A stretch of DNA of 40,106 bases, from the NCBI GenBank assembly GCA_945893365.1, contig CAMDED010000062.1:1-40106 (forward strand). Direction: 5' to 3'. Position numbers and translations under genes: made by a program. The notes under the pieces are model-generated. The model worked only from the letters and a program-made list of their open reading frames with translations. It ran no database searches and was not told the origin of the DNA. This DNA comes from Candidatus Sulfopaludibacter sp. SbA3 (GTDB lineage Bacteria; Acidobacteriota; Terriglobia; Bryobacterales; Bryobacteraceae). Shown piece by piece: positions 17,503-26,067 of the stretch (position 1 is the first letter of the stretch; every line of letters starts with the position of its first letter).

Positions 17503-18422
17503 TGGCGCTTCTCGACGTGGTCAACCCATTTCTTAATGTCCTCCGCCAGACCTCCCTGGGGAGTGGGAACCAACCAAGCGATGCGGCACCGGTCAAACAA
17601 TGCTCCGGCATAGTGCGCAGCCATCAACCACTTGTCTTCAGCGGGCCTGTGCGGAATGAAAAGCGACGAAAATGGATCGACTCCCGCGGAATCCCTCATC
17701 CAGATCTCACACCATTTCTTCGGCTGTAGCTCGAAGGCTTTAGCGGTCCAATCGTCCCCGGTTGCGCATTGCCCAAATCCGATTAGTTTACCTCTACGCC
17801 CATCAGGGAAAGACCGCCATGCAACCAGATCGAGCTTGGCGTCTTTCTGGTCTTTCTCGGGCGTATGGCCGGACGCTCCCTTCCCCTCTCCAAGACGTTG
17901 GCATAGATCGTTTACGGCGTCTGGAAAGTGCTTCGCGAGGACGCGTCTCGGAAACCCGAACACCGCTCGATCCAGGCCTGTCGTCACTCCGCCCAGGTAT
18001 TCGTGCAAGGCCAGCGAACAGAGGTCTTCAAAAAGCCTCTCCGGATAAAAGCCTTGCGGACCGGCATCTTTTCCAAACAGAGAGAGCAGAAGCAAAAACC
18101 GGTATGTGAGATCGTTGGCGTTGCCAATGTAAGCGATGCCCTCATGCGTCATTTCATATTGGTAGAACCCCTTTTTGCCTCCGCAGGCACTTCTCCGCGA
18201 GTTCAGTTCCCGGTCTACTTCATTGATGAGATCTTCAAGGAGATCATCCGGATCTTGATCCTGCTCTGTTTCAAGCGCGTCATCCGAGCCCGCTTGAGTC
18301 AGATTGCCCTGGTAGCTGGTCCAGGAAACGAACGACGCCGTCTCCCTGAGAGCGATCCATTCCAGCCAGTCCGCCTGCGCTTCCGGCGCATCACCAATAT
18401 TGGGAAGTTCCACCGTCTTCAT
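17499..18422 (-). CDS. Unknown protein with possible PD-(D/E)xK-like nuclease core, cassette partner
   Basis: This 307-residue soluble protein is not one I can name. An acidic stretch lies at residues 46-72. A conserved-looking core near residues 196-226 reads KLDLVAWRSFPDGRRGKLIG, then FGQCATGDDW. The D198-x(n)-Q218 arrangement on two strands resembles restriction-like folds that use D...(E/Q)xK, and K228 follows ten residues later. The lysine expected two residues after Q218 is absent (alanine), so nuclease activity is uncertain. The gene overlaps both neighbours by ATGA, which shows that it is expressed with a ParB-fold protein and a DNA methyltransferase. From that context I infer a DNA-targeting role. 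Confidence 0.7.
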   Translation of the reverse strand: MKTVELPNIGDAPEAQADWLEWIALRETASFVSWTSYQGNLTQAGSDDALETEQDQDPDDLLEDLINEVDRELNSRRSACGGKKGFYQYEMTHEGIAYIGNANDLTYRFLLLLSLFGKDAGPQGFYPERLFEDLCSLALHEYLGGVTTGLDRAVFGFPRRVLAKHFPDAVNDLCQRLGEGKGASGHTPEKDQKDAKLDLVAWRSFPDGRRGKLIGFGQCATGDDWTAKAFELQPKKWCEIWMRDSAGVDPFSSLFIPHRPAEDKWLMAAHYAGALFDRCRIAWLVPTPQGGLAEDIKKWVDHVEKRQ

Positions 18423-19519
18423 TCGTCATCATCCATTGTTTGGCGGCGCATCGTGCTGGCGAGGGTTTTTGCGAGCTTCTCGATATTCGTAGCCGTCTCC
18501 AGAAGTTCCCGCTCACCGGCATAACCGGTGGCCACGAAGCGAGAGGCGTTCCGCAGCTCTGCTTCAGCCTTGCTGATCGCGTCCTGAAAAAGACGGGGGT
18601 CGCCTCTCGCGGCTTCCAGCGCCACGGCTAGCGGCTGACCGGAACGAAGGAACTGCAAGCCGCGAGGACTCTCCAGCACCTCAGCCATTTCGCGCAGATG
18701 CGGATTTTGGCTGCGGACCTTGGGTTCCACGTCCTCCTCTTTGCTCCCGTAGAGCCACAACATAAGCTCGCCAAGTTTTTGCCGATTCCTCTTCGGCACC
18801 AACTGGCCTTTCAAGGGCTGATCCTGCGTGACGCCGAGAAATTCCTGAACACTCTTGTAAGTGAGCGCGGTCCACAGGTGCGAAAAGGCGAATTTGGGTT
18901 TCGTCCGGTTTTCCGGATCGAAGAGGCCGTCATCCATAGACTGTTTAAGAACCAGGTAGCCGCGATACATACGCACTACCGTATCGTTGCGATCTCCGAG
19001 AGTGGATGCTATTTGGTCTAACGGTACGTGAAAACTGGTGTGGACCCGGTGGATGTATTGGGCCTTCGCGATCGAGTCCCAAGGCTGCGGCCCATTAAGG
19101 TGCTTGAATCCGATATACTCCCAGATTTCCGCCCGTGGCCGGATTATCACGGGCAGTTGCTTAAGACTCTCAGTGACCTTGGGTGAAGGATTCCAGTCAG
19201 CTTTGATGTTCAGGCGGGTCCGGGTTTCCGGTTCCAGCAGCAGCCTTACGGCTGCAAGCCGGCGGTTACCTTCAATGACCACAAGCTTGTCAGCTTCCCT
19301 GCTAACGAAGAGCTCCTCGTGACGCCAGTACCCACTTGCCAGCATCGAATCGACCAGCTCAGAAACCGCCTTATTCTTCCAAAGCCACAGCAGAATGCGG
19401 TCCTGTTCCTTGATCGTAAGTTTTAGTTCGGCAAGACGTGGGTTGTCGGGATCGAGGAGCAGGTTTCCATACGGTTCCAGTTGAACGTTGGGTAGCGCCC
19501 CGAGAGATTTAGTCGCCAT
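18419..19519 (-). CDS. ParB/sulfiredoxin-fold N-terminal domain protein
   Basis: This 366-residue protein opens with a ParB/Srx-like domain: NPR near residue 27, ELVDSMLASGYW, and the signature VIEGNRRLAAVRLL at 81-94 (G84, R86 and R87, matching the GERR box of ParB). A helical region with a possible HTH follows (LDQIASTLGDRNDTVVRMYRG, split here as LDQIASTLG and DRNDTVVRMY). No parA is nearby, so a chromosome partition role is unlikely. In ParB-fold proteins this pocket binds CTP or, in other branches, supports nuclease or kinase chemistry; which applies here is unknown. It is the second gene in the four-gene cassette, 3 bp after the RHH gene and overlapping the next gene by ATGA. Confidence 0.8.
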   Translation of the reverse strand: MATKSLGALPNVQLEPYGNLLLDPDNPRLAELKLTIKEQDRILLWLWKNKAVSELVDSMLASGYWRHEELFVSREADKLVVIEGNRRLAAVRLLLEPETRTRLNIKADWNPSPKVTESLKQLPVIIRPRAEIWEYIGFKHLNGPQPWDSIAKAQYIHRVHTSFHVPLDQIASTLGDRNDTVVRMYRGYLVLKQSMDDGLFDPENRTKPKFAFSHLWTALTYKSVQEFLGVTQDQPLKGQLVPKRNRQKLGELMLWLYGSKEEDVEPKVRSQNPHLREMAEVLESPRGLQFLRSGQPLAVALEAARGDPRLFQDAISKAEAELRNASRFVATGYAGERELLETATNIEKLAKTLASTMRRQTMDDDE

Positions 19520-19522
19520 CTT

Positions 19523-19717
19523 TTACTCTGGCCGCGCCGCGCGTCTGTTCTTGGGGGAGCTGTCCATCCCCGGATACTTGACAATGGCGTCTCGCACGAC
19601 CCAAGCGACCGATACGCGCTTCTCGTGAGAAACCTTTTGGATTTGGCTGTAGGGTTCGGGACCAAACGTTATCGACGCGCGAACGCTTGAAGCCTTCTTT
19701 GAATATTTGAAAGCCAT
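19523..19717 (-). CDS. Ribbon-helix-helix (CopG-like) DNA-binding protein
   Basis: This 64-residue basic protein has the RHH layout: strand SVRASITF, helix PEPYSQIQKVSHEKR, then VSVAWVVRDAIVKYP. These small dimers often repress their own operon. I prefer the ATG at 19717 over a GTG at 19723. It heads the cassette with ParB-fold, unknown and methyltransferase genes, and a short palindrome lies just upstream (19739-19751). The likely role is autoregulation of the cassette; this is inference. Confidence 0.7.
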   Translation of the reverse strand: MAFKYSKKASSVRASITFGPEPYSQIQKVSHEKRVSVAWVVRDAIVKYPGMDSSPKNRRAARPE

Positions 19718-19738
19718 GCTCACCGTATCATCGCATTA

Positions 19739-19751
19739 CACCACACTGGTG
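19739..19751. promoter_or_regulatory. Palindrome, possible operator of the RHH-led cassette
   Basis: CACCACACTGGTG is a perfect 5-3-5 inverted repeat (CACCA/TGGTG) about 22 bp before the RHH start codon. RHH repressors usually bind such short palindromes near their own promoter. Assigned by position only. Confidence 0.3.
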
Positions 19752-19943
19752 ATGCCGCGCGTCGGGAATTCGCCTGGATGGTCTCGCCGAGTTGCTGGGC
19801 GCGCCAACTCAAGCTCGTAGGCGTCCTGTCGTCCGCGCCGTGCTCAAGTCCGTGGACAACGATCATCCACCGCTCCGCGTGCCGGCTGCTTCCAGGCATT
19901 TCTCAAACGCCCCGTAGGGAGGAGGGAGCAGGGGCTACGGACC

Positions 19944-19980
19944 GAAAAAACCCCTTGGCGCGCACGTGCGCCAAGGGGTT
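19944..19980 (-). terminator. Intrinsic terminator of the M48 protease gene
   Basis: A perfect 13-bp inverted repeat (AACCCCTTGGCGC paired with its complement, 6-nt loop) occupies 19949-19980. Read on the minus strand, it is followed at once by a run of T. It lies 27 bp past the protease stop at 20007 and separates that gene from the downstream cassette, which must have its own promoter. Confidence 0.88.
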
Positions 19981-20006
19981 TCGTAAATACGGCCAGACTC
20001 GATACT

Positions 20007-20999
20007 CTACTGTTCGCGGCGCTTGAGCGTCGGGCGTTCGTCCTGGTCGGGCTTGGCTTTCTTGTCGTCGCCGTTCTCGTCGTCGATCGGGGCGGTGCCT
20101 CCGCCTGGCGCTCTCCGCAAGCGTGGACGGTTGAGATCTTTCTCTTCCGGTTTGCGGCGGTTATGCAGCGCCGAGAGGCGAGCCTTTACGTCGTTAAATT
20201 CCGAAGTGTTGACCACATATTCCGGCTTCGCTTCGAGGATCTCCTGAATATTCTTCTGGGCTGCCTTGATGCGGTCGTCCGTCATCGGGTGACTGGCAAA
20301 AACCTTCGAAATCGTCCCTGGCTTTCGTTTCTCAAGCGATTGGAGTTTTTCGAAAAAGTCCACGAAAGAAGTGGGGTCGTAACCGGCCTTATACATGTAC
20401 TGCAGGCCCAGAAAATCCGCTTCCGTCTCGAAACCGCGCGAGAAGGTCAGGAATCCCAGCGGGATCGCGAGACCCGCTCCCTGCCGGATTGCGTACCCTG
20501 TCCATCCGCCCATGAAGATGAGGGGGATGCTCGCGTAGTTGATGATCTGGCCGCGCGTGGCTTGCCTCGTCGAGTGGCGAGCCGCGACGTGCGCGATCTC
20601 ATGCGCCATCACGCCCGCAAGCTCGGACTCGGACTCGGCCTTCAGCATCAGACCCGAATTGACGAAGAAAAAGCCGCCGGGCAGGGCGAACGCGTTCACT
20701 TCCTCGGCATCCACCACCTTAATAGTGAAGGGAACTTTCGCGTCGGAATTGCGCACCAGGTTCTGGCCGACGCGATTCACGTACTCCGCGACGATCGGGT
20801 CGTCCACAATCTTGGCTTGACGCTCCACCTCCTGCGCCAACGACTTCCCAAGCGCGATTTCCTTTTCGAGCGAGTAGAAATTTACACCCTTGCCAACGTC
20901 CCGATTTCCAATCTCTTCGGGGTCCTTCTTCTTGTCCTTGGCTGCGAGCGAGCCGAGGACGACCATCAGAGCGAGCGCGATGCGGGCGATCCTGATCAT
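20007..20999 (-). CDS. Exported M48-family zinc metalloprotease (BepA/LoiP-like)
   Basis: This predicted 330-residue protease starts with a signal peptide (MIRIARIALALMVVLGSLAA). I chose the ATG at 20999 because AGGAG lies seven bases upstream; the ATG at 21005 is too close to it. The catalytic motif is HEIAH in VMAHEIAHVAARHSTRQ, and the third zinc ligand is the glutamate in ETEADFLGLQYM. The later SHPMTDDRI segment is also typical. The C-terminal ~60 residues are charged and low-complexity (many K, R, D, E, P). Family members act in the periplasm on misfolded envelope proteins. It is transcribed away from the aminotransferase gene and ends at a strong terminator. Confidence 0.88.
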   Translation of the reverse strand: MIRIARIALALMVVLGSLAAKDKKKDPEEIGNRDVGKGVNFYSLEKEIALGKSLAQEVERQAKIVDDPIVAEYVNRVGQNLVRNSDAKVPFTIKVVDAEEVNAFALPGGFFFVNSGLMLKAESESELAGVMAHEIAHVAARHSTRQATRGQIINYASIPLIFMGGWTGYAIRQGAGLAIPLGFLTFSRGFETEADFLGLQYMYKAGYDPTSFVDFFEKLQSLEKRKPGTISKVFASHPMTDDRIKAAQKNIQEILEAKPEYVVNTSEFNDVKARLSALHNRRKPEEKDLNRPRLRRAPGGGTAPIDDENGDDKKAKPDQDERPTLKRREQ

Positions 21000-21069
21000 C
21001 AACATACTCCTGTCCCTAGTATATACCCCTTCGTCAAGGCCTTTGGGCGTTCCCATGTAAATTAACGTA

Positions 21070-21075
21070 TATTCT
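21070..21075 (+). promoter_or_regulatory. -10 element of the aminotransferase gene
   Basis: TATTCT (overlapping TATATT at 21068-21073) ends five bases before the ATG at 21081, placing the transcription start at or next to the A of the start codon. No Shine-Dalgarno sequence precedes the ATG. This suggests a leaderless mRNA. Confidence 0.4.
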
Positions 21076-21080
21076 AGACG

Positions 21081-22199
21081 ATGGGTTACGACAATCTTTG
21101 GCAAGAATGGCGGCATGCCTTCCCGGTGACGGAGAGCCTCGTCTATCTGAACCACGCCGGAGTGGCGCCGCTTTGCCGGCCGGCGGCCGACGCGATGAAG
21201 CAACTGGCCGACGACGCGCTAAACTTCGGGAGCCTCCATTACGACCGGTGGCTCGCCTCCTACGAGGGCGTTAGGAAGGCGGCTGCGCGGCTGATCGGTT
21301 CCACACCCGGTGAGATCGCGATTGTGAAGAATACGTCCGAAGGCATCGCGACGATTGCCATGGGGCTCGCCTGGAAGCCCGGCGATAAAATTGTCGTATT
21401 CCATGAGGAATTTCCCTCTAACTATTTGCCCTGGAAGAAGATCGAGGAGAAGGGAGTTCTTCTCGAATGGCTCTCCTGCTCGGCGTCTCTCGATGAAATC
21501 GACCGCGCCTGCGAAGGCGCCAGACTGCTGACCATCAGCTTCGTTCAGTATCTGGGAGGGTACCGGGCGGATCTGAACGGCATTGGAGAAATCTGCCACC
21601 GCCGCGGCTGCCTGTTCCTGGTTGACGCCATCCAGGGCTTGGGCGCATTTCCGCTCGATGTGGAGAAGGCGCACATCGACGCGCTGGCCGCCGATGGCCA
21701 CAAGTGGCTGCTTGGACCCGAGGGGTGCGGTATCCTTTACGTCCGCCAGAGCGTTCAGGACTCCGTCGAGCCGGCCGAGTTCGGCTGGACGAACGTGGCG
21801 AAGTACAACGACTATGCGTCGCGCGACCTGACATTGCGTCCGGATGCCGGCCGCTATGAGTGCGGCACGCTGAATACGATCGGCTGCTACGGTCTGCGGG
21901 CGGCAATCGAGTTTGTCACGGAAGTCGGCACGGAAGCGATCGGTAAGGCGGTACAGGCGCTCGGCGACCGTCTGGCGGAGGGCGCCGCCGCGCGCGGCTA
22001 TGAAGTGCTCGCAACCCGCACTCCCGCGACCGGCGCAGGCATCGTGGCATTCCGAAAGCCTGGAACGGAGAGCACGGACATCGTGCGCCGGTTAAAGGGG
22101 CTGGGAATCATCGTGGCTCCGCGGCAGGGCTGGGTGAGAGCCGCGCCGCACTTCTATATCAGTCCCGCTGAGATTGACCGCACGCTCGAATCGCTGTAA
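21081..22199 (+). CDS. PLP-dependent class V aminotransferase / cysteine desulfurase-like protein
   Basis: This 372-residue fold-type I PLP enzyme has YLNHAGVAPL at the start, IVKNTSEGIATIAMG (phosphate-binding region), LVDAIQGLGAFPLDV (the aspartate that pairs with the pyridine nitrogen) and the Schiff-base lysine in ADGHKWLLGPEG. Length and motif order match the class V family, which includes cysteine desulfurases, isopenicillin-N epimerase-like proteins and EgtE C-S lyases. It lacks an obvious catalytic-cysteine loop of SufS/IscS, so the exact reaction is open. It could supply the lyase step missing from the ergothioneine operon 14 kb away, but nothing direct supports that. Confidence 0.85.
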   Translation: MGYDNLWQEWRHAFPVTESLVYLNHAGVAPLCRPAADAMKQLADDALNFGSLHYDRWLASYEGVRKAAARLIGSTPGEIAIVKNTSEGIATIAMGLAWKPGDKIVVFHEEFPSNYLPWKKIEEKGVLLEWLSCSASLDEIDRACEGARLLTISFVQYLGGYRADLNGIGEICHRRGCLFLVDAIQGLGAFPLDVEKAHIDALAADGHKWLLGPEGCGILYVRQSVQDSVEPAEFGWTNVAKYNDYASRDLTLRPDAGRYECGTLNTIGCYGLRAAIEFVTEVGTEAIGKAVQALGDRLAEGAAARGYEVLATRTPATGAGIVAFRKPGTESTDIVRRLKGLGIIVAPRQGWVRAAPHFYISPAEIDRTLESL

Positions 22200-22234
22200 C
22201 GCCGATCGCGCAGCGCGTGCCGTCAGCTCATCGC

Positions 22235-22265
22235 GGCAGGCGGCAAACGACGATCGCCTGACCCA
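22235..22265. repeat. REP-like palindromic repeat, copy 1
   Basis: This 31-bp unit with core AAACGACGAT flanked by GGCAGGCG and CGCCTG is shared with two copies at 27709-27739 (inverted) and 27756-27785. It forms an imperfect hairpin. It lies between the aminotransferase and phoH genes. Confidence 0.7.
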
Positions 22266-22355
22266 GCTTCACAACACACGGCAGCAGTTATTTTTTGACC
22301 GACTCCACGCCAAAAACGCCATCAGCCTCGCCCGTTTGCCAGCCGGTCTCTCTGA

Positions 22356-22435
22356 TATACTCAACTCAGATGGATCGCTACACGCCGCCTCTGCCGCCGC
22401 CCCGGCCGCCCCACCTTCCGCAACAACACAAATGA
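22356..22435 (+). promoter_or_regulatory. -10 element and 21-codon proline-rich leader ORF before phoH
   Basis: TATACT (22356-22361) ends eight bases before an ATG at 22370. That ATG opens a 21-residue frame with PPLPPPRPP, whose TGA (22433-22435) overlaps the phoH ATG (22432) as ATGA. Polyproline runs slow ribosomes when EF-P is limiting, so the peptide could couple phoH translation to elongation. The frame may be chance in GC-rich DNA. Confidence 0.35.
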
Positions 22436-23448
22436 AAGAAAGCGTCGAAATCAGCCGCGGTATTGAAAGCCTGTTCGGAACGCGCGACGAGAATATCCGT
22501 CTTTTCGAATCCGGCCTGGGCGTCAGTACGCATCTGTCCAACACGGCCCTTGAGATCGAGGGCGATCTCGCCAACGTCAACCGCGCCCGCGACATCCTTG
22601 AAGAGTACGCGGCGCTCGTTCGCGAGGGCCACGTCTTTGCCAACGGCGATCTCTACAGCTATCTTCGCGTCGTCACCGAAGACCCCGCCGTCACTCTTCG
22701 CGGACTTGTCTCAAGCGGCCGCCAGCGCAACTTCGGCAAAAAAACCCTCACCCCGAAAACGACCAATCAGCGCCGCTATCTCGAAGCGATCGAACGGAAC
22801 GACCTCGTATTCGGCGTCGGACCAGCCGGCACCGGCAAGACTTACCTCGCCGTTGCCATGGCGATCTCGGCGCTCCTCAATAAAAAGGTTTCGCGTATCA
22901 TTCTCACCCGCCCGGCGGTCGAGGCCGGTGAGCGCCTGGGCTTTCTCCCCGGCACGCTGCAAGAGAAGATCGATCCCTACCTCCGCCCTCTCTACGACGC
23001 GCTGCACGACATGCTGGAAGCCGAGAAAGTCGAGAAACTCCTCGAGCGGAACTCCATCGAAGTCGCGCCGCTCGCCTTCATGCGCGGCCGCACCTTAAAC
23101 GACAGTTTCATCATCCTCGACGAGGCTCAGAACAGCACCCCGGAGCAGATGAAAATGGTGCTCACCCGCCAGGGATTCAATTCGAAGATGGTGGTCAACG
23201 GCGACAGCACGCAGGTCGATCTGCCCGGAAGCCGCCGCAGCGGACTCCTCGAGGCCCTGGACGTCCTGAGGGGCGTCGAGGGCATCAGCTTCGTGCACTT
23301 CGACGAGCGCGACGTCGTCCGCCATAACCTGGTTCAGCGCATCGTGAAAGCCTACGAAAAGTACAACGAAGTCAACGGAGCGGGCCGCCAATTGACGCTG
23401 AAGCTTGCCGAGCCCCAGCCAGGCCCGGATAGCGCCCCCACCGTCTGA
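22432..23448 (+). CDS. phoH: PhoH-family ATPase
   Basis: This 338-residue protein is a PhoH-like P-loop ATPase related to the helicase-1 core and linked to RNA metabolism. Walker A is GPAGTGKT near residues 130-137 and Walker B is FIILDEAQN. TRPAVEAGERLGFLPG and MVVNGDSTQVDLP are family hallmarks. An N-terminal KH-like region (residues about 20-70) is typical. An open frame extends to 22174, but the ATG at 22432 gives the usual family length. It lies directly upstream of ybeY, a pairing conserved in many bacteria. Confidence 0.92.
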   Translation: MKESVEISRGIESLFGTRDENIRLFESGLGVSTHLSNTALEIEGDLANVNRARDILEEYAALVREGHVFANGDLYSYLRVVTEDPAVTLRGLVSSGRQRNFGKKTLTPKTTNQRRYLEAIERNDLVFGVGPAGTGKTYLAVAMAISALLNKKVSRIILTRPAVEAGERLGFLPGTLQEKIDPYLRPLYDALHDMLEAEKVEKLLERNSIEVAPLAFMRGRTLNDSFIILDEAQNSTPEQMKMVLTRQGFNSKMVVNGDSTQVDLPGSRRSGLLEALDVLRGVEGISFVHFDERDVVRHNLVQRIVKAYEKYNEVNGAGRQLTLKLAEPQPGPDSAPTV

Positions 23449-23456
23449 CCGCGACA

Positions 23457-23891
23457 ATGGACACGCAAGTCTTATTTCGGCGCGCGCGCATCCCGTTTTC
23501 CATGCGCCGGGAGCTCAAGTCTTTCGCGGCGGCGCTCACCTCGGACGTTGCCGGCGGAAAGGCGTTTCGCTGTCTGATCTCGGACGACCGCGAGCTTCGC
23601 CGCCTGAACCGCCTCTTTCTCGCGAAGGACTATCCAACCGACGTCCTGTCGTTCCCCGGAGACGGCGAGTTCGGCGAAATCGCCGTCTCGGCCGGCCGCG
23701 CGGCCGATCAAGCCCGTGAATTCGGACACTCGCTCGAATCCGAGATCCAGGTGCTGATGCTGCACGGGGTGCTCCACCTCATGGGCATGGATCATGAAAC
23801 CGACCGCGGCCGGATGGCGCGCTCCGAAGCCCGCTGGCGCGCGAAGCTCGGTCTTCCGGCCGGCGTCATCGAGAGAGCGAAGCGGTCATGA
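23457..23891 (+). CDS. ybeY: Endoribonuclease YbeY (16S rRNA maturation)
   Basis: This 144-residue zinc-dependent endoribonuclease has the three-histidine metal site in HGVLHLMGMDHE (about residues 102-113) and the preceding DVLSFPGDGEFGEIAVS segment. YbeY takes part in 16S rRNA 3' processing and ribosome quality control. It starts 8 bp after phoH and overlaps the next gene by ATGA, so the block is one operon. Confidence 0.93.
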   Translation: MDTQVLFRRARIPFSMRRELKSFAAALTSDVAGGKAFRCLISDDRELRRLNRLFLAKDYPTDVLSFPGDGEFGEIAVSAGRAADQAREFGHSLESEIQVLMLHGVLHLMGMDHETDRGRMARSEARWRAKLGLPAGVIERAKRS

Positions 23892-25147
23892 TCCCAGCCC
23901 TGTTCGCGGTCTCCGTGCTGCTCGCCCTGATGCTGGCGCTGGTGAGTTTCGTACAGTTACTATACTTTGAAAGCCTGCGGCTGCGCACGCGCGACTTGCC
24001 GGCGCTCGAGTTCTTCAAGGACACTCTCGAAGACCGCCTGTCCTTTGAAACGGAACGCGGCGCACTGACCTTCTCCCTGATCAAGCACTCATTGCTGGTC
24101 TTGATCGGATCGAACGTGGTTCTCGGGATCACGCACCGCACGTCGAATTACGGATTGGCGGTGCTTGAGTCGGCGGCGGCGTCGCTCGCCGCGATGGTGC
24201 TCTTCGCCTACGTCCTGCCGCAGTTTCTCTACCGGCGGGCGGGCGCGCGATGGGTTCTGCCATTTGTTCCGCTTCTCAGCGTTTTGGCATTTCTGATGTC
24301 GCCCGTTGTGGCGGTGCTGAGGTTCTTCGAGTCGCTGGTCGACCTGGCTCACGAGTCGAACGGCGCCGTCGAGCCGCCAACGCCGGCGGAGAACATCGAC
24401 GCTCTCATCGATGCCGGAACCGAGGAGGGCTTGATTGAAGAGGACGACCGCAAACTGATTCAATCCGTGGTTGAGTTCGGCGACAAGCAGGTGCGCGAGA
24501 TCATGACTCCGCGGCCCGGTATTGTCGCAATCGCCGCCGGCCGCTCCGTTGACGATCTGCGACAGCTCGTCATCGACGAGCAGTACTCCCGCATTCCCGT
24601 ATTCGAAAACTCCATTGACGACATAGTCGGATTCGTCCACGTGCGCGACGTGTTCGAGCTCGATGAAGACGCCCGGGGCGGCCTTGAAGTGCGCAGCCTC
24701 ATGCGTCCGATCCGCTTCGTCCCCGAGACCAAGCCCGTCGACGATCTGATGCGCGAGATGCAACAGGACGGCACGCACATGGTGGTGGTGGTCGACGAGT
24801 ACGGAAACACGGCGGGAATCGCCACGATGGAGGACATCATGGAAGTGATCGTCGGCGAGATCCGCGACGAGCACGAACCGGGGTCCGACGTGACCGAGGA
24901 AGAGGGCGGAGCCTATGTCGTTTCGGGAAGCTTCGAAATCGACCGCCTTGACGACATGGTCGGATTCCGTCCGCAGGAGGCGACTGAGTCCACCACCATC
25001 GGCGGACTCCTTTCCGAGTGGCTCGGCAGGGTGCCTGCCCCGGGTGAATTCGTGGAGCGCGGCGGAGTGCGCGTCGAGGTCATCGCCAGCAGCGAGCTCA
25101 GGGTTGAGAAAGTCCGTATTCGAAAATCCGAGGAGGCGGCTCCTTGA
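23888..25147 (+). CDS. HlyC/CorC family protein (CNNM-like membrane region, CBS pair, CorC_HlyC domain)
   Basis: This 419-residue membrane protein has about three to four N-terminal hydrophobic helices up to residue 150. A CBS-domain pair follows (IMTPRPGIVAI... and LMRPIRFVPETKPVDDLM), with the typical VVVVDEYGNTAGIATMEDIM. The C-terminus is a CorC_HlyC domain (residues about 340-410). Such proteins are linked to magnesium or cobalt efflux and, by gene order, to the ybeY-era block. Start and end both overlap the neighbours (ATGA and TTGA), showing strict coupling. Confidence 0.88.
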   Translation: MIPALFAVSVLLALMLALVSFVQLLYFESLRLRTRDLPALEFFKDTLEDRLSFETERGALTFSLIKHSLLVLIGSNVVLGITHRTSNYGLAVLESAAASLAAMVLFAYVLPQFLYRRAGARWVLPFVPLLSVLAFLMSPVVAVLRFFESLVDLAHESNGAVEPPTPAENIDALIDAGTEEGLIEEDDRKLIQSVVEFGDKQVREIMTPRPGIVAIAAGRSVDDLRQLVIDEQYSRIPVFENSIDDIVGFVHVRDVFELDEDARGGLEVRSLMRPIRFVPETKPVDDLMREMQQDGTHMVVVVDEYGNTAGIATMEDIMEVIVGEIRDEHEPGSDVTEEEGGAYVVSGSFEIDRLDDMVGFRPQEATESTTIGGLLSEWLGRVPAPGEFVERGGVRVEVIASSELRVEKVRIRKSEEAAP

Positions 25148-26067
25148 GCGGCGTCAGGCACGTCTCGGGTTTCGTTTCCCTGATCGGACGCCCCAACGCG
25201 GGGAAGTCCACATTGTTGAATGCGCTGATCGGCGCGAAGATCGCCATTGTCGCCAATAAGCCGCAGACCACCAGAACCACCGTCCAGGGCGTCCTTACCG
25301 AGCCTCGCGCGCAGGTTATCTTCCTCGACACGCCGGGCATCCACAAAGCCGATTCGATCATGAATCGCCGCATGATGCACGAAGTTCGCGGCGCACTAGA
25401 CGGCCGCGACTTGCTGCTGTTTCTGGCGGATGCGTCGGAAAGCTTCACCGAAATCGACCGGCAGGCCGTGGACGTGCTCAAGCACGTCGAGGCGCCGGTG
25501 CTTCTGGTGCTGAACAAGATCGATCTGCTGGGCGACAAGTCCGCCCTTCTTCCGCTGATCGACCGGTACCGCGAAGCTCGCGATTTCGCCGCCTGCGTCC
25601 CCGTCTCCGCCCTCAAGACCGACGGTCTCAAGACTCTCAAGAGCGAGATCCTTCAGCGCATGCCCGAGGGCCCTCAATATTTTCCGGAAGACCAGATTAC
25701 CGATCAGCCCTCGCGCTTCCTCGCCGCTGAATTGATACGCGAGAAGATCATCCATATCACGCGTCAGGAAGTGCCGCACTCGGTCGCCGTGATGATCGAG
25801 CTGTGGGAGGAGAAGAAGCGTCTCACGAGGATCGCCGCCACAATTTACGTGGAGCGGGAAGGCCAGAAAGCCATCGTCATCGGATCGAAAGGCGCGGCTC
25901 TCAAGCAGGTCGGCACCCTGGCGCGCCTCGAAATGGAGAAGCTCTTCGGCGTCAAGATCTTCCTCGAAATGCGCGTGAAAGTTCAGCCGGACTGGCGCGA
26001 GAAGACGAACTTTCTCAATGCGCTCGACTGGCGTACAATGGCGGGAACGGATGAATCCAAAACTTAA
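25144..26067 (+). CDS. era: GTPase Era (30S subunit maturation)
   Basis: This 307-residue GTPase has G1 GRPNAGKST, G3 DTPGIHKAD and G4 NKID, and a C-terminal KH domain with KAIVIGSKGAALKQVG. Era binds the 3' end of 16S rRNA during small-subunit assembly. The start is TTG at 25144, overlapping the preceding TGA as TTGA. The end overlaps the start of the BON-domain gene by 17 bp. Confidence 0.94.
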   Translation: MSGVRHVSGFVSLIGRPNAGKSTLLNALIGAKIAIVANKPQTTRTTVQGVLTEPRAQVIFLDTPGIHKADSIMNRRMMHEVRGALDGRDLLLFLADASESFTEIDRQAVDVLKHVEAPVLLVLNKIDLLGDKSALLPLIDRYREARDFAACVPVSALKTDGLKTLKSEILQRMPEGPQYFPEDQITDQPSRFLAAELIREKIIHITRQEVPHSVAVMIELWEEKKRLTRIAATIYVEREGQKAIVIGSKGAALKQVGTLARLEMEKLFGVKIFLEMRVKVQPDWREKTNFLNALDWRTMAGTDESKT

